Source: an uncultured Spongiibacteraceae bacterium (GTDB lineage: Bacteria > Pseudomonadota > Gammaproteobacteria > Pseudomonadales > CAMLJR01). From it: 16,022 nucleotides of DNA. The stretch covers positions 1-16,022 of the forward strand of contig CAMLJR010000059.1 in the NCBI GenBank assembly GCA_946480345.1. The letters are read 5' to 3'. Shown here in pieces: positions 8,519 to 14,984 of this stretch; within the stretch, counting starts at the first letter, position 1; each line of letters starts with the position of its first letter. Both the position numbers and the translations under genes were made by a program. Below the pieces are notes generated by a model that saw nothing but the letters and a program-made list of their open reading frames with translations, ran no database searches and had not been told where the DNA came from.

Positions 8519-8534
8519 AACCGCATAAGCGGTT
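8519..8534 (-). promoter_or_regulatory. Short perfect inverted repeat before the GGDEF-EAL gene
   Basis: AACCGC and GCGGTT are separated by ATAA, giving a 6 bp stem with a 4-base loop. The repeat ends 48 bases before the TTG start of the GGDEF-EAL gene. It could be an operator for a dimeric regulator or a hairpin in the mRNA leader. No T-run follows in either direction, so it does not look like a terminator. Confidence 0.4.
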
Positions 8535-8748
8535 GCGTTGGTGTGCTCAAAACAATAGCAGAAGACAGCCGCCTAGCCAGGACTGCGAACGACCGCACAG
8601 TTTTTTCGGCTTGAGCGAGGGCGGTTTTGCGACGTGATCCGCGTGCCGTGAGTTTTCTATTGATGAGCTTCACAAATGCGTAACGGCAAGCCGTCGAGGT
8701 TCAAAAGCGTCGACTAGATTTCGCATGCATCGCGGTGTCGCGATCCTC

Positions 8749-8788
8749 TGTCCCAGCACTACAAAATTTGTCCCGGCATTACGAAATT
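8749..8788. repeat. 20-base tandem near-duplication before the Pro-Ala protein gene
   Basis: Two adjacent 20-base units follow the pattern TGTCCCRGCAYTACRAAATT. They match at 17 of 20 positions, and all three differences are transitions. The array ends 19 bases before the ATG at 8808. Given the position and two-turn period, it may hold regulator sites, or it may overlap the promoter itself. Confidence 0.55.
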
Positions 8789-8807
8789 GCGCAATAGCGA
8801 GAATGAC

Positions 8808-9503
8808 ATGCGTAAATCTGCAGTAATCAGTGTCTGCTTTATTCTCTCGGTCGCGGCTGCCAATCAGGCGGTTGCCGGTAAACGTTCGAGCCAGACCAGC
8901 TCGGGTGGCGGGTCCGGTACGTCGGTTCCCGGCTATTGCGACGATCTCGATTCTTCCTATCTAAGCAAAATGCTGAAATGTCCGGCGCCGACACCAGTGC
9001 CAGCACCTGCTCCGGCGCCGGCCCCAGTTCCCGAACCTGCACCAGCACCAGCACCAGCACCAGCACCGGCTCCAGCTCCAGCTCCAGCTCCAGCTCCAGC
9101 TCCAGCTCCCGAGCCGGCACCGGCCCCTTCTCCAGCGCCTGCGCCGGCCCCAGCTCCCGAGCCAGCACCAGCGCCGGCTCCGGCTCCTGCGCCCGCACCG
9201 GCCCCAGCTCCAGCACCGGCCCCGACGCCAGTCGTTTACAGCGCGCAATTGAGTTGGGAGGCACCAAGCACACGAGCCGATGGTCAGCCGTTGCTCGCCA
9301 GCGATCTGGCTGGTTACGAAATTTATTACACGGTAGGAACGAGCGGCGCCACCGGCACCATCGCTGTCAGCAGCGGCACCACCACTACTTACACCGTCAC
9401 CAATTTGTCGGCGGGAACTTATTCGTTCGCTATGTCCGCGATCGATAAGGCGGGTTTGAAAAGCAGCTTATCGACTGTGGTCAATGTGACGTTCGGACCG
9501 TAA
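8808..9503 (+). CDS. Exported protein with Pro-Ala repeat stalk and fibronectin III-like domain
   Basis: A 231-residue protein of unknown role. Residues 1-23 form a Sec signal peptide (MRKSAVISV, a hydrophobic core, then AVA before G24). A Gly/Ser-rich piece with two cysteines (C44, C58) follows. Residues 59-141 are an almost pure Pro-Ala tract with a few Glu, Val, Thr and Ser. Residues 142-231 resemble a fibronectin III fold (LSWEAPS, GYEIYYTV, TYTVTNLSAGTYSFAMSAID). The tract should be an extended rigid rod holding the C-terminal domain away from the cell surface or wall; that is inference. The reading frame can be extended upstream to a TTG at 8787, but the ATG at 8808 is preferred because it starts the signal peptide directly and has GCGAGA just upstream. 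There is no lipobox and no recognisable anchor. The gene is followed at once by a strong terminator. I do not recognise a named family. Confidence 0.85.
   Translation: MRKSAVISVCFILSVAAANQAVAGKRSSQTSSGGGSGTSVPGYCDDLDSSYLSKMLKCPAPTPVPAPAPAPAPVPEPAPAPAPAPAPAPAPAPAPAPAPAPEPAPAPSPAPAPAPAPEPAPAPAPAPAPAPAPAPAPAPTPVVYSAQLSWEAPSTRADGQPLLASDLAGYEIYYTVGTSGATGTIAVSSGTTTTYTVTNLSAGTYSFAMSAIDKAGLKSSLSTVVNVTFGP
8982..9230. repeat. Hexanucleotide-rich Pro-Ala coding tract
   Basis: A 249-base low-complexity tract built from variants of a 6-base unit encoding Pro-Ala. It includes four perfect CCAGCA units (9042-9065), one CCGGCT and six perfect CCAGCT units (9072-9107). The period keeps several other frames on both strands open, which makes spurious Ser-Thr, Leu-Glu and Ser-Trp reading frames. 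Gain or loss of units would keep the gene in frame and change only the stalk length. Confidence 0.9.
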
Positions 9504-9517
9504 AGCTTGTGGGAATA

Positions 9518-9545
9518 AAAAAGGGCTGCCTCGGCAGCCCTTTTT
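9518..9545. terminator. Bidirectional intrinsic terminator
   Basis: A perfect inverted repeat: AAAAAGGGCTGCC (9518-9530) and GGCAGCCCTTTTT (9533-9545), closing on a CTCG tetraloop. The GC-rich stem is flanked by A and T runs, so it works in both directions. It ends the Pro-Ala protein gene (stop at 9503) and the converging sthA gene (stop at 9558). Confidence 0.93.
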
Positions 9546-9557
9546 GTTGGTTCAGTT

Positions 9558-10955
9558 TCAGGTGTGCAACCTGTTCAAGCCGTTCAATGTCGCGATGCGG
9601 TAGGCCTCGGCCATCGTCGGATAATTGAAGGTCGTCGTGATGAAATAACGCACGGTGTTGCCGCCGTTCTTCTGCTGCATGATCGCCTGACCGATATGGA
9701 TGATCTCTGTCGCTTCGGCGCCGAAGCAATGCACGCCGAGGATTTCCAGCGTTTCGGGATGAAACAGGATTTTCAACATGCCGACATCTTCGCCGCTGAT
9801 CTGCGCGCGCGCGGTTTCCTTGAAAAACGCCCGGCCGACTTCGTAAGGCGTGTTCGCTTCGGTCAGCTCGCGCTCGGTTTTGCCGACCGAGCTGATTTCG
9901 GGAATTGTATAAATGCCGGTCGGCACATCTTCGACAAAGCGACAGTGATCTTTACCGCGCGCCGATGCGGCAGCGGCGCGGCCCTGATCGTAAGCCGCGC
10001 TCGCGAGGCTGGGCGCACCGATCACGTCGCCGGCGGCGAAAATATTTTCCACCGAAGTCTGATAGTGCTCGTTGACGTTGATGTAACCGCGATGGTCAGT
10101 GCTCAGGTTGATGTTTTCGAGCCCCAGCGTATCGGTGTTGCCAGTGCGACCCGCGCACCAGAGCAATGCGTCGCCGTGAAGTCGTTTGCCCGAGCGCAGC
10201 TGCAGCGTGACCCCGTCATCGCTCGCTTCGACACTCGCGTAATTTTCACGCGGACGCATCATCACGCCGTAATCGCGCAGGTGATAACTCAAGGCATCGG
10301 AAATTTCGTCGTCGAGAAATTCGAGCAGCCGCTCGCGAGAATTGATCAGCTCAACCTTGCTACCCAGACCGGAAAAAATCGACGCATATTCGCAACCGAT
10401 CACACCCGCGCCATAAATCAGAATTTTGCGCGGCGTGTGTTTCATTTGCAGAATCGTATCGCTGTCGTAGATACGCGGATGATTGAAATCGATATCCGCA
10501 GGCCGATACGGACGCGCGCCGGTGGCAATAACAAAATTGCGCGCGGTGCGGCGCTCGTTGCTGCCATCTTCGTTTTTAATTTCGACAGTATGTGCATCGA
10601 TCAATCGAGCAGTGCCATGCAACACGTCAATGCGATTGCGTTGATAAAACTTGCTGCGCATCTTGACCTGACGTTTGATGACTTCATCGGCGCTGACCAG
10701 CAATTTGGGAAACGACAGCGATTGCGGATCGCCAATATCGCGAAACGTGGGATTGGTATTGAAGCGCATCAATTGCTTTACCGCGTGCCGCAATACTTTC
10801 GATGGAATGGTGCCACGATGAGTGCAGGCACCGCCGACCCAGTGATCGTGCTCGATCACCGCAGCCGAGCGGTCGTGTTTGGTGGCATTAAGCACGGCGC
10901 TTTCGCCAGCGGGGCCGCTGCCGATAGCGATTAAATCGTAATCGTATTGAGTCAT
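9558..10955 (-). CDS. sthA: Soluble pyridine nucleotide transhydrogenase
   Basis: A cytosolic FAD flavoprotein that moves reducing equivalents between NADPH and NAD+, mainly to drain excess NADPH. The 465 residues match the 466 of E. coli SthA almost throughout. The FAD-binding GSGPAG is at residues 12-17. The active-site segment [13 protein letters not shown] (41-53) keeps only one cysteine (C44); T49 replaces the second, as in known SthA, which lacks the redox disulfide of lipoamide dehydrogenases. The NAD(P)-binding [20 protein letters not shown], the FAD segment AAGDVIG and the dimerisation segment [18 protein letters not shown] are all present. The reading frame extends upstream to 11063, but those 36 residues are not in the family and lie in the promoter region. 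The ATG at 10955 aligns with the family start, though no clear ribosome site precedes it. A TATAAT box about 30 bases upstream suggests its own promoter despite cmoB lying just upstream. Confidence 0.96.
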   Translation of the reverse strand: MTQYDYDLIAIGSGPAGESAVLNATKHDRSAAVIEHDHWVGGACTHRGTIPSKVLRHAVKQLMRFNTNPTFRDIGDPQSLSFPKLLVSADEVIKRQVKMRSKFYQRNRIDVLHGTARLIDAHTVEIKNEDGSNERRTARNFVIATGARPYRPADIDFNHPRIYDSDTILQMKHTPRKILIYGAGVIGCEYASIFSGLGSKVELINSRERLLEFLDDEISDALSYHLRDYGVMMRPRENYASVEASDDGVTLQLRSGKRLHGDALLWCAGRTGNTDTLGLENINLSTDHRGYINVNEHYQTSVENIFAAGDVIGAPSLASAAYDQGRAAAASARGKDHCRFVEDVPTGIYTIPEISSVGKTERELTEANTPYEVGRAFFKETARAQISGEDVGMLKILFHPETLEILGVHCFGAEATEIIHIGQAIMQQKNGGNTVRYFITTTFNYPTMAEAYRIATLNGLNRLHT

Positions 10956-10986
10956 TCGGAATTCGATCAGGAAGGAAGTGCGGCAA

Positions 10987-11015
10987 ATTATAGAACAGTT
11001 ATGTGCGACTGACGT
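10987..11015 (-). promoter_or_regulatory. Probable sigma-70 promoter of sthA
   Basis: On the minus strand a perfect -10 box TATAAT (10987-10992) lies 17 bases after a weak -35 ACGTCA (11010-11015). Transcription would start near 10980, giving a leader of about 25 bases before the sthA ATG. It sits in the 91-base gap after cmoB, so sthA can be expressed separately from cmoAB. Confidence 0.6.
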
Positions 11016-11046
11016 GACGGGCGGCGGAGCGACTTCATTGCGAGAA

Positions 11047-12018
11047 TCAGGGCGCTTCCGCAATCAGAATCGCGCGTTTCGGCGCTGGATAACCTTCGAT
11101 CGTACGCGTGGGGTCGAGCGGATCAAGGCATTGCGACAGCGATTGAAATGTCATCCAGTCAGTGCTGCGTTGCTCTTCGCTGGTGGTCGAGGTGACATTC
11201 ACCAACTGCGGATTTTTGAAACCGACTTTTTTTAACCATTGCGTCAACGCAGCGGTGCTAGGCAGGAACCACACATTATTCATGCGCGCATACCGATCGT
11301 CGGGCACCAGAATTTCGCCGGCGCCGCCATCGATAATCAGCGTTTCCAGCACCAGCTGACCGCCGGGCCGCAGCGCCTCGCGCAGTTCCAATAAATGATC
11401 GAACGGCGAACGGCGGTGATAAAGCACACCCATCGAAAATACCGTATCGAAAAAGCGTAATTTTTTCGGTAAATGCTCGATGCCTAACGGCAACACCGCG
11501 ACGCTGTCATCGCGCAGATAATGCTGCAGTGCCGCGTATTGCATAACAAACAATAATGTCGGATCGATGCCAATCACCAGTTCCGCACCGGCACCGCGCA
11601 TACGCCAGCAGTGATAGCCGTTGCCGCAACCGACATCCAGCACCTTGCGACCCTGCAACGGCGCAATTTGATTTTTTAAACGATCCCATTTCCAGTCCGA
11701 ACGCCATTCGGTATCGATTGCGGTTCCGAATAAATCGTATGGGCCTTTGCGCCAGGGATGCAGTTGGCGTAATGCGCTCTGCAACTGGTCGCGTTGATCC
11801 GCTGTCACATCTTTTCCACTAATGCGCACCGCGTTGCGGTCGAGTTCGATCTTATCGATCGATAGTTCGGGCAGTGCGTCGAGCGCGCTATACCAGCGCG
11901 GTAAATCGCCGTGGCGTTGCGGGTTCAGTAATTTCGGCAGTACATCGGCTAATTGCGCCGACCATTTTTCCAAACCGAACTGTTGCAGGCGTGCGAGAAA
12001 GGATGAGTAATCGATCAC
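11047..12018 (-). CDS. cmoB: tRNA U34 carboxymethyltransferase CmoB
   Basis: This enzyme transfers a carboxymethyl group from carboxy-SAM to 5-hydroxyuridine at wobble position 34, giving cmo5U in tRNAs that read four-fold degenerate codons. It has 323 residues, the same length as E. coli CmoB. The carboxy-SAM and tRNA pocket residues are at the same numbers as I recall them for E. coli: K91 (WRKGP), W105 (IDTEW), Y200 and H201 (GVLYHRRSP) and R315 (PAPKR). The SAM-fold motif [10 protein letters not shown] is at 127-136. The start is a GTG (12016-12018) whose first four bases, GTGA, overlap the cmoA stop codon, so translation is probably coupled to cmoA. It lies upstream of sthA on the same strand. 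Confidence 0.97.
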   Translation of the reverse strand: MIDYSSFLARLQQFGLEKWSAQLADVLPKLLNPQRHGDLPRWYSALDALPELSIDKIELDRNAVRISGKDVTADQRDQLQSALRQLHPWRKGPYDLFGTAIDTEWRSDWKWDRLKNQIAPLQGRKVLDVGCGNGYHCWRMRGAGAELVIGIDPTLLFVMQYAALQHYLRDDSVAVLPLGIEHLPKKLRFFDTVFSMGVLYHRRSPFDHLLELREALRPGGQLVLETLIIDGGAGEILVPDDRYARMNNVWFLPSTAALTQWLKKVGFKNPQLVNVTSTTSEEQRSTDWMTFQSLSQCLDPLDPTRTIEGYPAPKRAILIAEAP

Positions 12019-12746
12019 TTGATGGCTACCAGAGAGGCAAAGTTAAAACATTGAAACCAGACATCGACGCTGGCGAAATCGACACGCTGCAAGCGCTCGC
12101 GATGAGTATTCAACGTTTCCGGGATCAGCACGTTTTCGAGCGCGCTGCGTTTTTGTGCAACTTCGAGTTCGCTGTAACCGTTCGCGCGCTTGAAGGCATG
12201 ATGCAACTCGGTATTGAGTTCCTGCAAATGCGCATCGTCGAAACGAATTTTTTCCGATAACACAAGAATGCCGCCGCCGCACATGTTCGTCGCGATGCGC
12301 GCGAGCAACGCTTCGCGTTGCGATTGCGGAATAAACTGCAGCGTGAAATTCATGACAACTACAGATGCATTGTTAATTGCAACATCGTTGATGTCAGCCA
12401 GTTGCAATGTCACCGGCGTCGTATGCGAGTCGGCCGCAATGAGCGAGCGACAGCGATCGATCATCGCCTCCGAATTATCCACGGCGACAATTTCGCAGTC
12501 GCGCCGATCGAGTTGGGCGCGCATCGCCAGCGTGCTGGCGCCGAGCGAACAGCCGAGATCGTAACAACGTGTATGGGGCTGCGCGTAGCGTTCGGCCAAC
12601 ACCCCCGTCATCGCAATGATCGTGCTATAGCCGGGTACCGAGCGTTGAATCATGTCCGGAAAAACCTGCACCACCCGCTCATCGAAGGCGAAGCCGCCGA
12701 TGGCGTCGAGCGGTGTGGAATAGATGGTGTCTTTGCTGTTCGTCAT
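12015..12746 (-). CDS. cmoA: Carboxy-S-adenosyl-L-methionine synthase CmoA
   Basis: This enzyme makes carboxy-SAM from SAM and prephenate, the donor used by CmoB for tRNA wobble modification. The 243 residues match E. coli CmoA along its length, except that the E. coli protein has a few extra C-terminal residues. Key parts are FDERV (21-25), [12 protein letters not shown] (29-40), the SAM-binding DLGCSLGAS (63-71), NFTLQF (133-138), [10 protein letters not shown] (186-195) and R200 in QKRSALEN, equivalent to R199 of E. coli. The reading frame reaches a TTG at 12758, but the ATG at 12746 aligns with the E. coli start and is preferred. No strong ribosome site is seen. It is the first gene of the cmoAB pair and has its own extended -10 promoter candidate upstream. 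Confidence 0.97.
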   Translation of the reverse strand: MTNSKDTIYSTPLDAIGGFAFDERVVQVFPDMIQRSVPGYSTIIAMTGVLAERYAQPHTRCYDLGCSLGASTLAMRAQLDRRDCEIVAVDNSEAMIDRCRSLIAADSHTTPVTLQLADINDVAINNASVVVMNFTLQFIPQSQREALLARIATNMCGGGILVLSEKIRFDDAHLQELNTELHHAFKRANGYSELEVAQKRSALENVLIPETLNTHRERLQRVDFASVDVWFQCFNFASLVAIK

Positions 12747-13049
12747 GAAGGGGTTCAAAAAGAATGGAAACGAAAAATTTGCGGAATTCTACCACTCTTG
12801 CTTGTCAGTCCCGGTGCAGTGGCGAATTCCAATAGCAAAGCGCTGTTTAACATGAGGGTGGATATTTGTGCCGTCATGATGGAGTAACAAATTAGTAATA
12901 ATTGTGGAAAAACTCATCGCATATCTGTCTTAACGATATGTGATTGAGCACAAGAAATACTGATTAAGCGGCTTTTTGTGAATTCAATATGCTCTAGGCT
13001 GAAACTGTTGTCTCGCGGTTCGTACCTCTTCCATCAATGGAGATTGGAT
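12747..13049. other. Intergenic region between cmoA and the small 106-residue gene (303 bases)
   Basis: The region is AT-richer than the flanking genes and holds the promoters for both divergent genes. Besides the cmoA -10 candidate (12786-12794) there is a loose inverted repeat, CATATC and GATATG with nine bases between them, near 12920-12942. A 12-codon frame ending at 12887 has no ribosome site and was not called. Nothing else was recognised. Confidence 0.5.
12786..12794 (-). promoter_or_regulatory. Extended -10 promoter candidate for cmoA
   Basis: On the minus strand the sequence TGGTAGAAT forms an extended -10 (TGn plus TAGAAT, 5 of 6 matches to TATAAT). Transcription would start near 12779, giving a leader of about 33 bases before the cmoA ATG. 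No good -35 is visible, which is acceptable for extended -10 promoters. Confidence 0.45.
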
Positions 13050-13370
13050 ATGGCAAATGCAGGGGCGTCGGTGCAAGCGAATAAAGCATGGTTGTTACAG
13101 GTTGAAAATCTGGCGTTGGTGCGCGAATGTCGTCGTCGTATCAGCGATGAGTTCGGTGTGAAATTACAGCTGAGCTCGGACGATTTACTCGACCGCATTC
13201 AAAATTACGCCGATCGCAGTAATGATCGCATTTTGCAGCGGCTGGCCCAGCCGATTGCGCAGATGCTGAAAACGGGCGAGTTCCAGCATTCACAACAATT
13301 AGATTTATCGAATATCCCGGTTGTCGCGCCGCAAAAAGCCGCTAGCGGTTGGTTGAAAACGTCGCATTAA
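13050..13370 (+). CDS. Small hypothetical protein, 106 residues
   Basis: I do not recognise this family. The protein is soluble-looking, with no signal peptide or membrane segment. Residues 10-75 are rich in charged and hydrophobic residues and look mostly helical (NLALVRECRRRISDEFGVKL, then DDLLDRIQNYADRSNDRILQRL). The last 30 residues look less ordered and end in SGWLKTSH. The ATG at 13050 has a good ribosome site, GGAGA (13039-13043), six bases upstream. The frame continues 72 bases upstream to a GTG at 12978 without a comparable site, so the shorter form is preferred. It stands alone, facing away from cmoA and converging on the yfbR homologue with 34 bases between. The ribosome site and codon pattern argue that it is real. 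Confidence 0.7.
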   Translation: MANAGASVQANKAWLLQVENLALVRECRRRISDEFGVKLQLSSDDLLDRIQNYADRSNDRILQRLAQPIAQMLKTGEFQHSQQLDLSNIPVVAPQKAASGWLKTSH

Positions 13371-13404
13371 TTCACCTTTCTTTAAAACGGGCAGCGCGAC
13401 GTAT

Positions 13405-14049
13405 TCAATTGCGGACGGCCAGCAGGTGTCGTTCGTGATCCGATAATTCGCCGCCTTGCCCGCGTCGCAGCAATAATTCGTCGAGCGTCAGCTGATAGCT
13501 TGGCGCGAACGTCGATAGAAAAAAATCCACTTCGGGTAAGCGATACGCGGTTAAGCGTTGTTTGATATTTTCTGCTGCCTTTTCGAATTCGTTGTTGCCG
13601 GCCTTCAACTCTGCCTGACATTTCAGGAACGCGGCGATGGTATCGGCGGCTTTGATGATCTGGCGATGTTCAACGGGCAAATTGTCTTCAACCATCAGCG
13701 CGGCAAAATCGTTTTTCAGTTTGGCTGGCAGCAGGCCTACCAGCTCATGCTCGGCGGCGCGTTCGATTGAGTGATACGCCTGTTCAATGGCCGGCGAATG
13801 GTATTTAACCGGCGATGGCAAATCGCCGGTGATAACTTCCGCGCAATCGTGATACAGCGCGGCCACTGCAATGGCATTAGCATCGACGGCCCCATCGAAA
13901 TAACGGTTACGAATCAGCGCCAACACGTGCGCGAGTGTCGCCACCTCCCAGCTGTGTTCCATCACATTTTCCTGAATCGTATTGCGCTTGAGGCCCCAGC
14001 GTACGATCCAGCGCAATTTACTGATGTAAGCAAAAAAATGGCTGACCAT
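13405..14049 (-). CDS. yfbR: HD-domain 5'-deoxynucleotidase (YfbR family)
   Basis: A metal-dependent phosphohydrolase that removes phosphate from deoxyribonucleoside 5'-monophosphates and takes part in dNTP balance and thymidine salvage. It has 214 residues against 199 in E. coli YfbR, with about 15 extra at the C-terminus. The start SHFFAYISKLRWIVRW (3-18) and the metal ligands H32 (MEHSWEV), H67-D68 (YHDCAEVITGDLPSP) and D136 (KAADTIAAFLKC) align one position before those recalled for E. coli (H33, H68, D69, D137). GNNEF (151-155) is also conserved. The frame can be read upstream to 14424, but the extra 125 residues lie over the promoter region and the divergent gene and have no family match, so the ATG at 14049 is used. 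A LexA-like box lies 50 bases upstream. Confidence 0.92.
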   Translation of the reverse strand: MVSHFFAYISKLRWIVRWGLKRNTIQENVMEHSWEVATLAHVLALIRNRYFDGAVDANAIAVAALYHDCAEVITGDLPSPVKYHSPAIEQAYHSIERAAEHELVGLLPAKLKNDFAALMVEDNLPVEHRQIIKAADTIAAFLKCQAELKAGNNEFEKAAENIKQRLTAYRLPEVDFFLSTFAPSYQLTLDELLLRRGQGGELSDHERHLLAVRN

Positions 14050-14098
14050 GGCCGCGTCTCGGTTTGCTTGTCGAAAGGATGGCGAGTCTAACGCCGGG

Positions 14099-14114
14099 CT
14101 GTATTTATGTACAG
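14099..14114. promoter_or_regulatory. LexA-like SOS box between yfbR and the spermidine synthase-like gene
   Basis: CTGTATTTATGTACAG fits the gammaproteobacterial LexA consensus CTGT-N8-ACAG exactly, with a mostly AT centre. It matches 15 of the 20 bases of the extended E. coli consensus. It lies 50 bases before the yfbR homologue and 102 bases before the divergent gene. Its right half with flank, GTACAGTG (14109-14116), recurs exactly 20 bases later (14129-14136), where the left half is degenerate. A TTGACA (14118-14123) lies between the two copies. LexA control is inferred from the pattern alone. Confidence 0.5.
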
Positions 14115-14202
14115 TGTTTGACATTTGCGTACAGTGAGAGGCGGCTATCGGCGATTGCTGCCCATCCATTACACTGGCCGACCCGAATTGCCGCGCAGTA
14201 AA

Positions 14203-14208
14203 TATAAG
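14203..14208 (+). promoter_or_regulatory. Possible -10 box for a leaderless transcript
   Basis: TATAAG lies only eight bases before the ATG at 14217. If used, transcription would begin at or very near the start codon. There is no ribosome-binding sequence between it and the ATG, which fits a leaderless mRNA. No -35 is recognisable at the usual distance, so this is weak. Confidence 0.25.
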
Positions 14209-14216
14209 CTCCCGCC

Positions 14217-14984
14217 ATGCACGATGAAGATTCAGTTCCCGGTAAGGAAATTCACCGCACGTACGACGAACATGGACCGATTCAGGTATTCGACGATGGC
14301 ACCAAGCGCTATTTATCGTTCGGCGAAGGCGACGAGCAGAGCTGCATTCTAAAAGCGCAGCCGGAAATGCTGCAGCACGAATACACGCGCGCGATGTTGC
14401 TGCCCACATTATTCCTCGAACCACGCAGTGCGATTTTGATCGGCCTCGGCGGCGGAGCCGTGCCTAATTGTCTATTCCATCATTGGCCGGAATTGCAGAT
14501 GCGCGTGATCGAATTGCGCCGCGCCGTAGTGAAGGTGGCGCGACGCTATTTCGATGTGCCGCAGAGCGAGCGGTTAAAAATTATCGAACAGGACATCGCC
14601 GAATTTTTCGAGGCACCGATCGAACAGCGCGTCGACATGGTGTTCAGCGATATCTACGGCGCGGAAGGCATGGATATGCAGTATTTTCAGCCGTGGTACA
14701 TCGAAGCGTGCGCGCGGCAGCTGAACGATCATGGCTGGCTGATCATGAACTGCTGGGACGATCATCGCGGCGAACATGAAACGCTGCAATCGATCACCGA
14801 AGAATTCGCCGAGGTGTACACCTGCACCGTTTCCACCGGCAATTGGATTATTCTTGCATCGAAGCAGCCGAATGTGATCGATCAGGCGAAGCTGAAAATG
14901 GCAGCGAAGGAACAATCGAAGAAGCTGGGTTTTTCGGTAACCGAGAATTTATTCAAACTTTTTAAAGTGCATCCCAAAGACTGA
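14217..14984 (+). CDS. Spermidine synthase-like (SpeE-fold) protein
   Basis: A 255-residue protein with the Rossmann core of polyamine aminopropyltransferases. Visible landmarks are FGEGDEQSCI (35-44), ML..EYTRAMLLP near 51-63, glycine loop LIGLGGGAVPN (74-84), the acidic strand VIELRR (97-102), QDIAEFF (125-131) and VFSDIYGAEG (142-151). In true spermidine synthases the loop reads GGGDG and the DxxxGPA-type region carries two catalytic aspartates. Here the loop aspartate is missing and only D145 is clearly placed, so spermidine synthesis is doubtful. A different aminopropyl or methyl transfer, or loss of activity, is possible. No ribosome site precedes the ATG. The stop codon overlaps the next start by one base (TGATG), so the two genes are probably co-translated. 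Confidence 0.85.
   Translation: MHDEDSVPGKEIHRTYDEHGPIQVFDDGTKRYLSFGEGDEQSCILKAQPEMLQHEYTRAMLLPTLFLEPRSAILIGLGGGAVPNCLFHHWPELQMRVIELRRAVVKVARRYFDVPQSERLKIIEQDIAEFFEAPIEQRVDMVFSDIYGAEGMDMQYFQPWYIEACARQLNDHGWLIMNCWDDHRGEHETLQSITEEFAEVYTCTVSTGNWIILASKQPNVIDQAKLKMAAKEQSKKLGFSVTENLFKLFKVHPKD

Larger units (their letters stand above)
8472..8807. other. Divergent intergenic region of 336 bases
   Basis: This gap lies between the GGDEF-EAL gene and the exported Pro-Ala protein gene, so it must hold both 5' regions. It contains a hairpin near the GGDEF-EAL start (8519-8534) and a 20-base tandem near-duplication close to the other gene (8749-8788), plus the 10-base palindrome ATTGCGCAAT (8786-8795). 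I saw no small reading frame with a ribosome site and no strong sigma-70 promoter. A weak minus-strand candidate (TTGAGC, 17 bases, TATGCG) overlaps the hairpin. Confidence 0.6.

Noticed and set aside
8982..9230. Possible CRISPR array or satellite
   Set aside because: There are no unique spacers; the period is six bases and the tract is coding.
8936..9448. Ser-Thr-rich plus-strand frame and Leu-Glu or Ser-Trp minus-strand frames over the Pro-Ala tract
   Set aside because: A 6-base repeat keeps several frames open. Only the Pro-Ala frame has a signal peptide, a folded C-terminal domain and a terminator.
9564..10934. A 456-codon plus-strand reading frame opposite sthA
   Set aside because: It lies wholly antisense to sthA, whose protein matches a known family end to end. 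Its translation shows no known motif, and it is explained by codon bias of the real gene.
10956..11063. Upstream extension of the sthA frame (36 residues)
   Set aside because: It overlaps the cmoB stop and the TATAAT promoter and is not present in SthA proteins.
12852..12887. A 12-codon leader peptide frame upstream of the small gene
   Set aside because: No ribosome-binding site, no attenuator hairpin, and it lies over 160 bases from the gene.
14050..14424. Upstream extension of the yfbR reading frame (125 residues)
   Set aside because: It overlaps the divergent gene and the LexA-like box and has no family match. The ATG at 14049 aligns with the known YfbR N-terminus.
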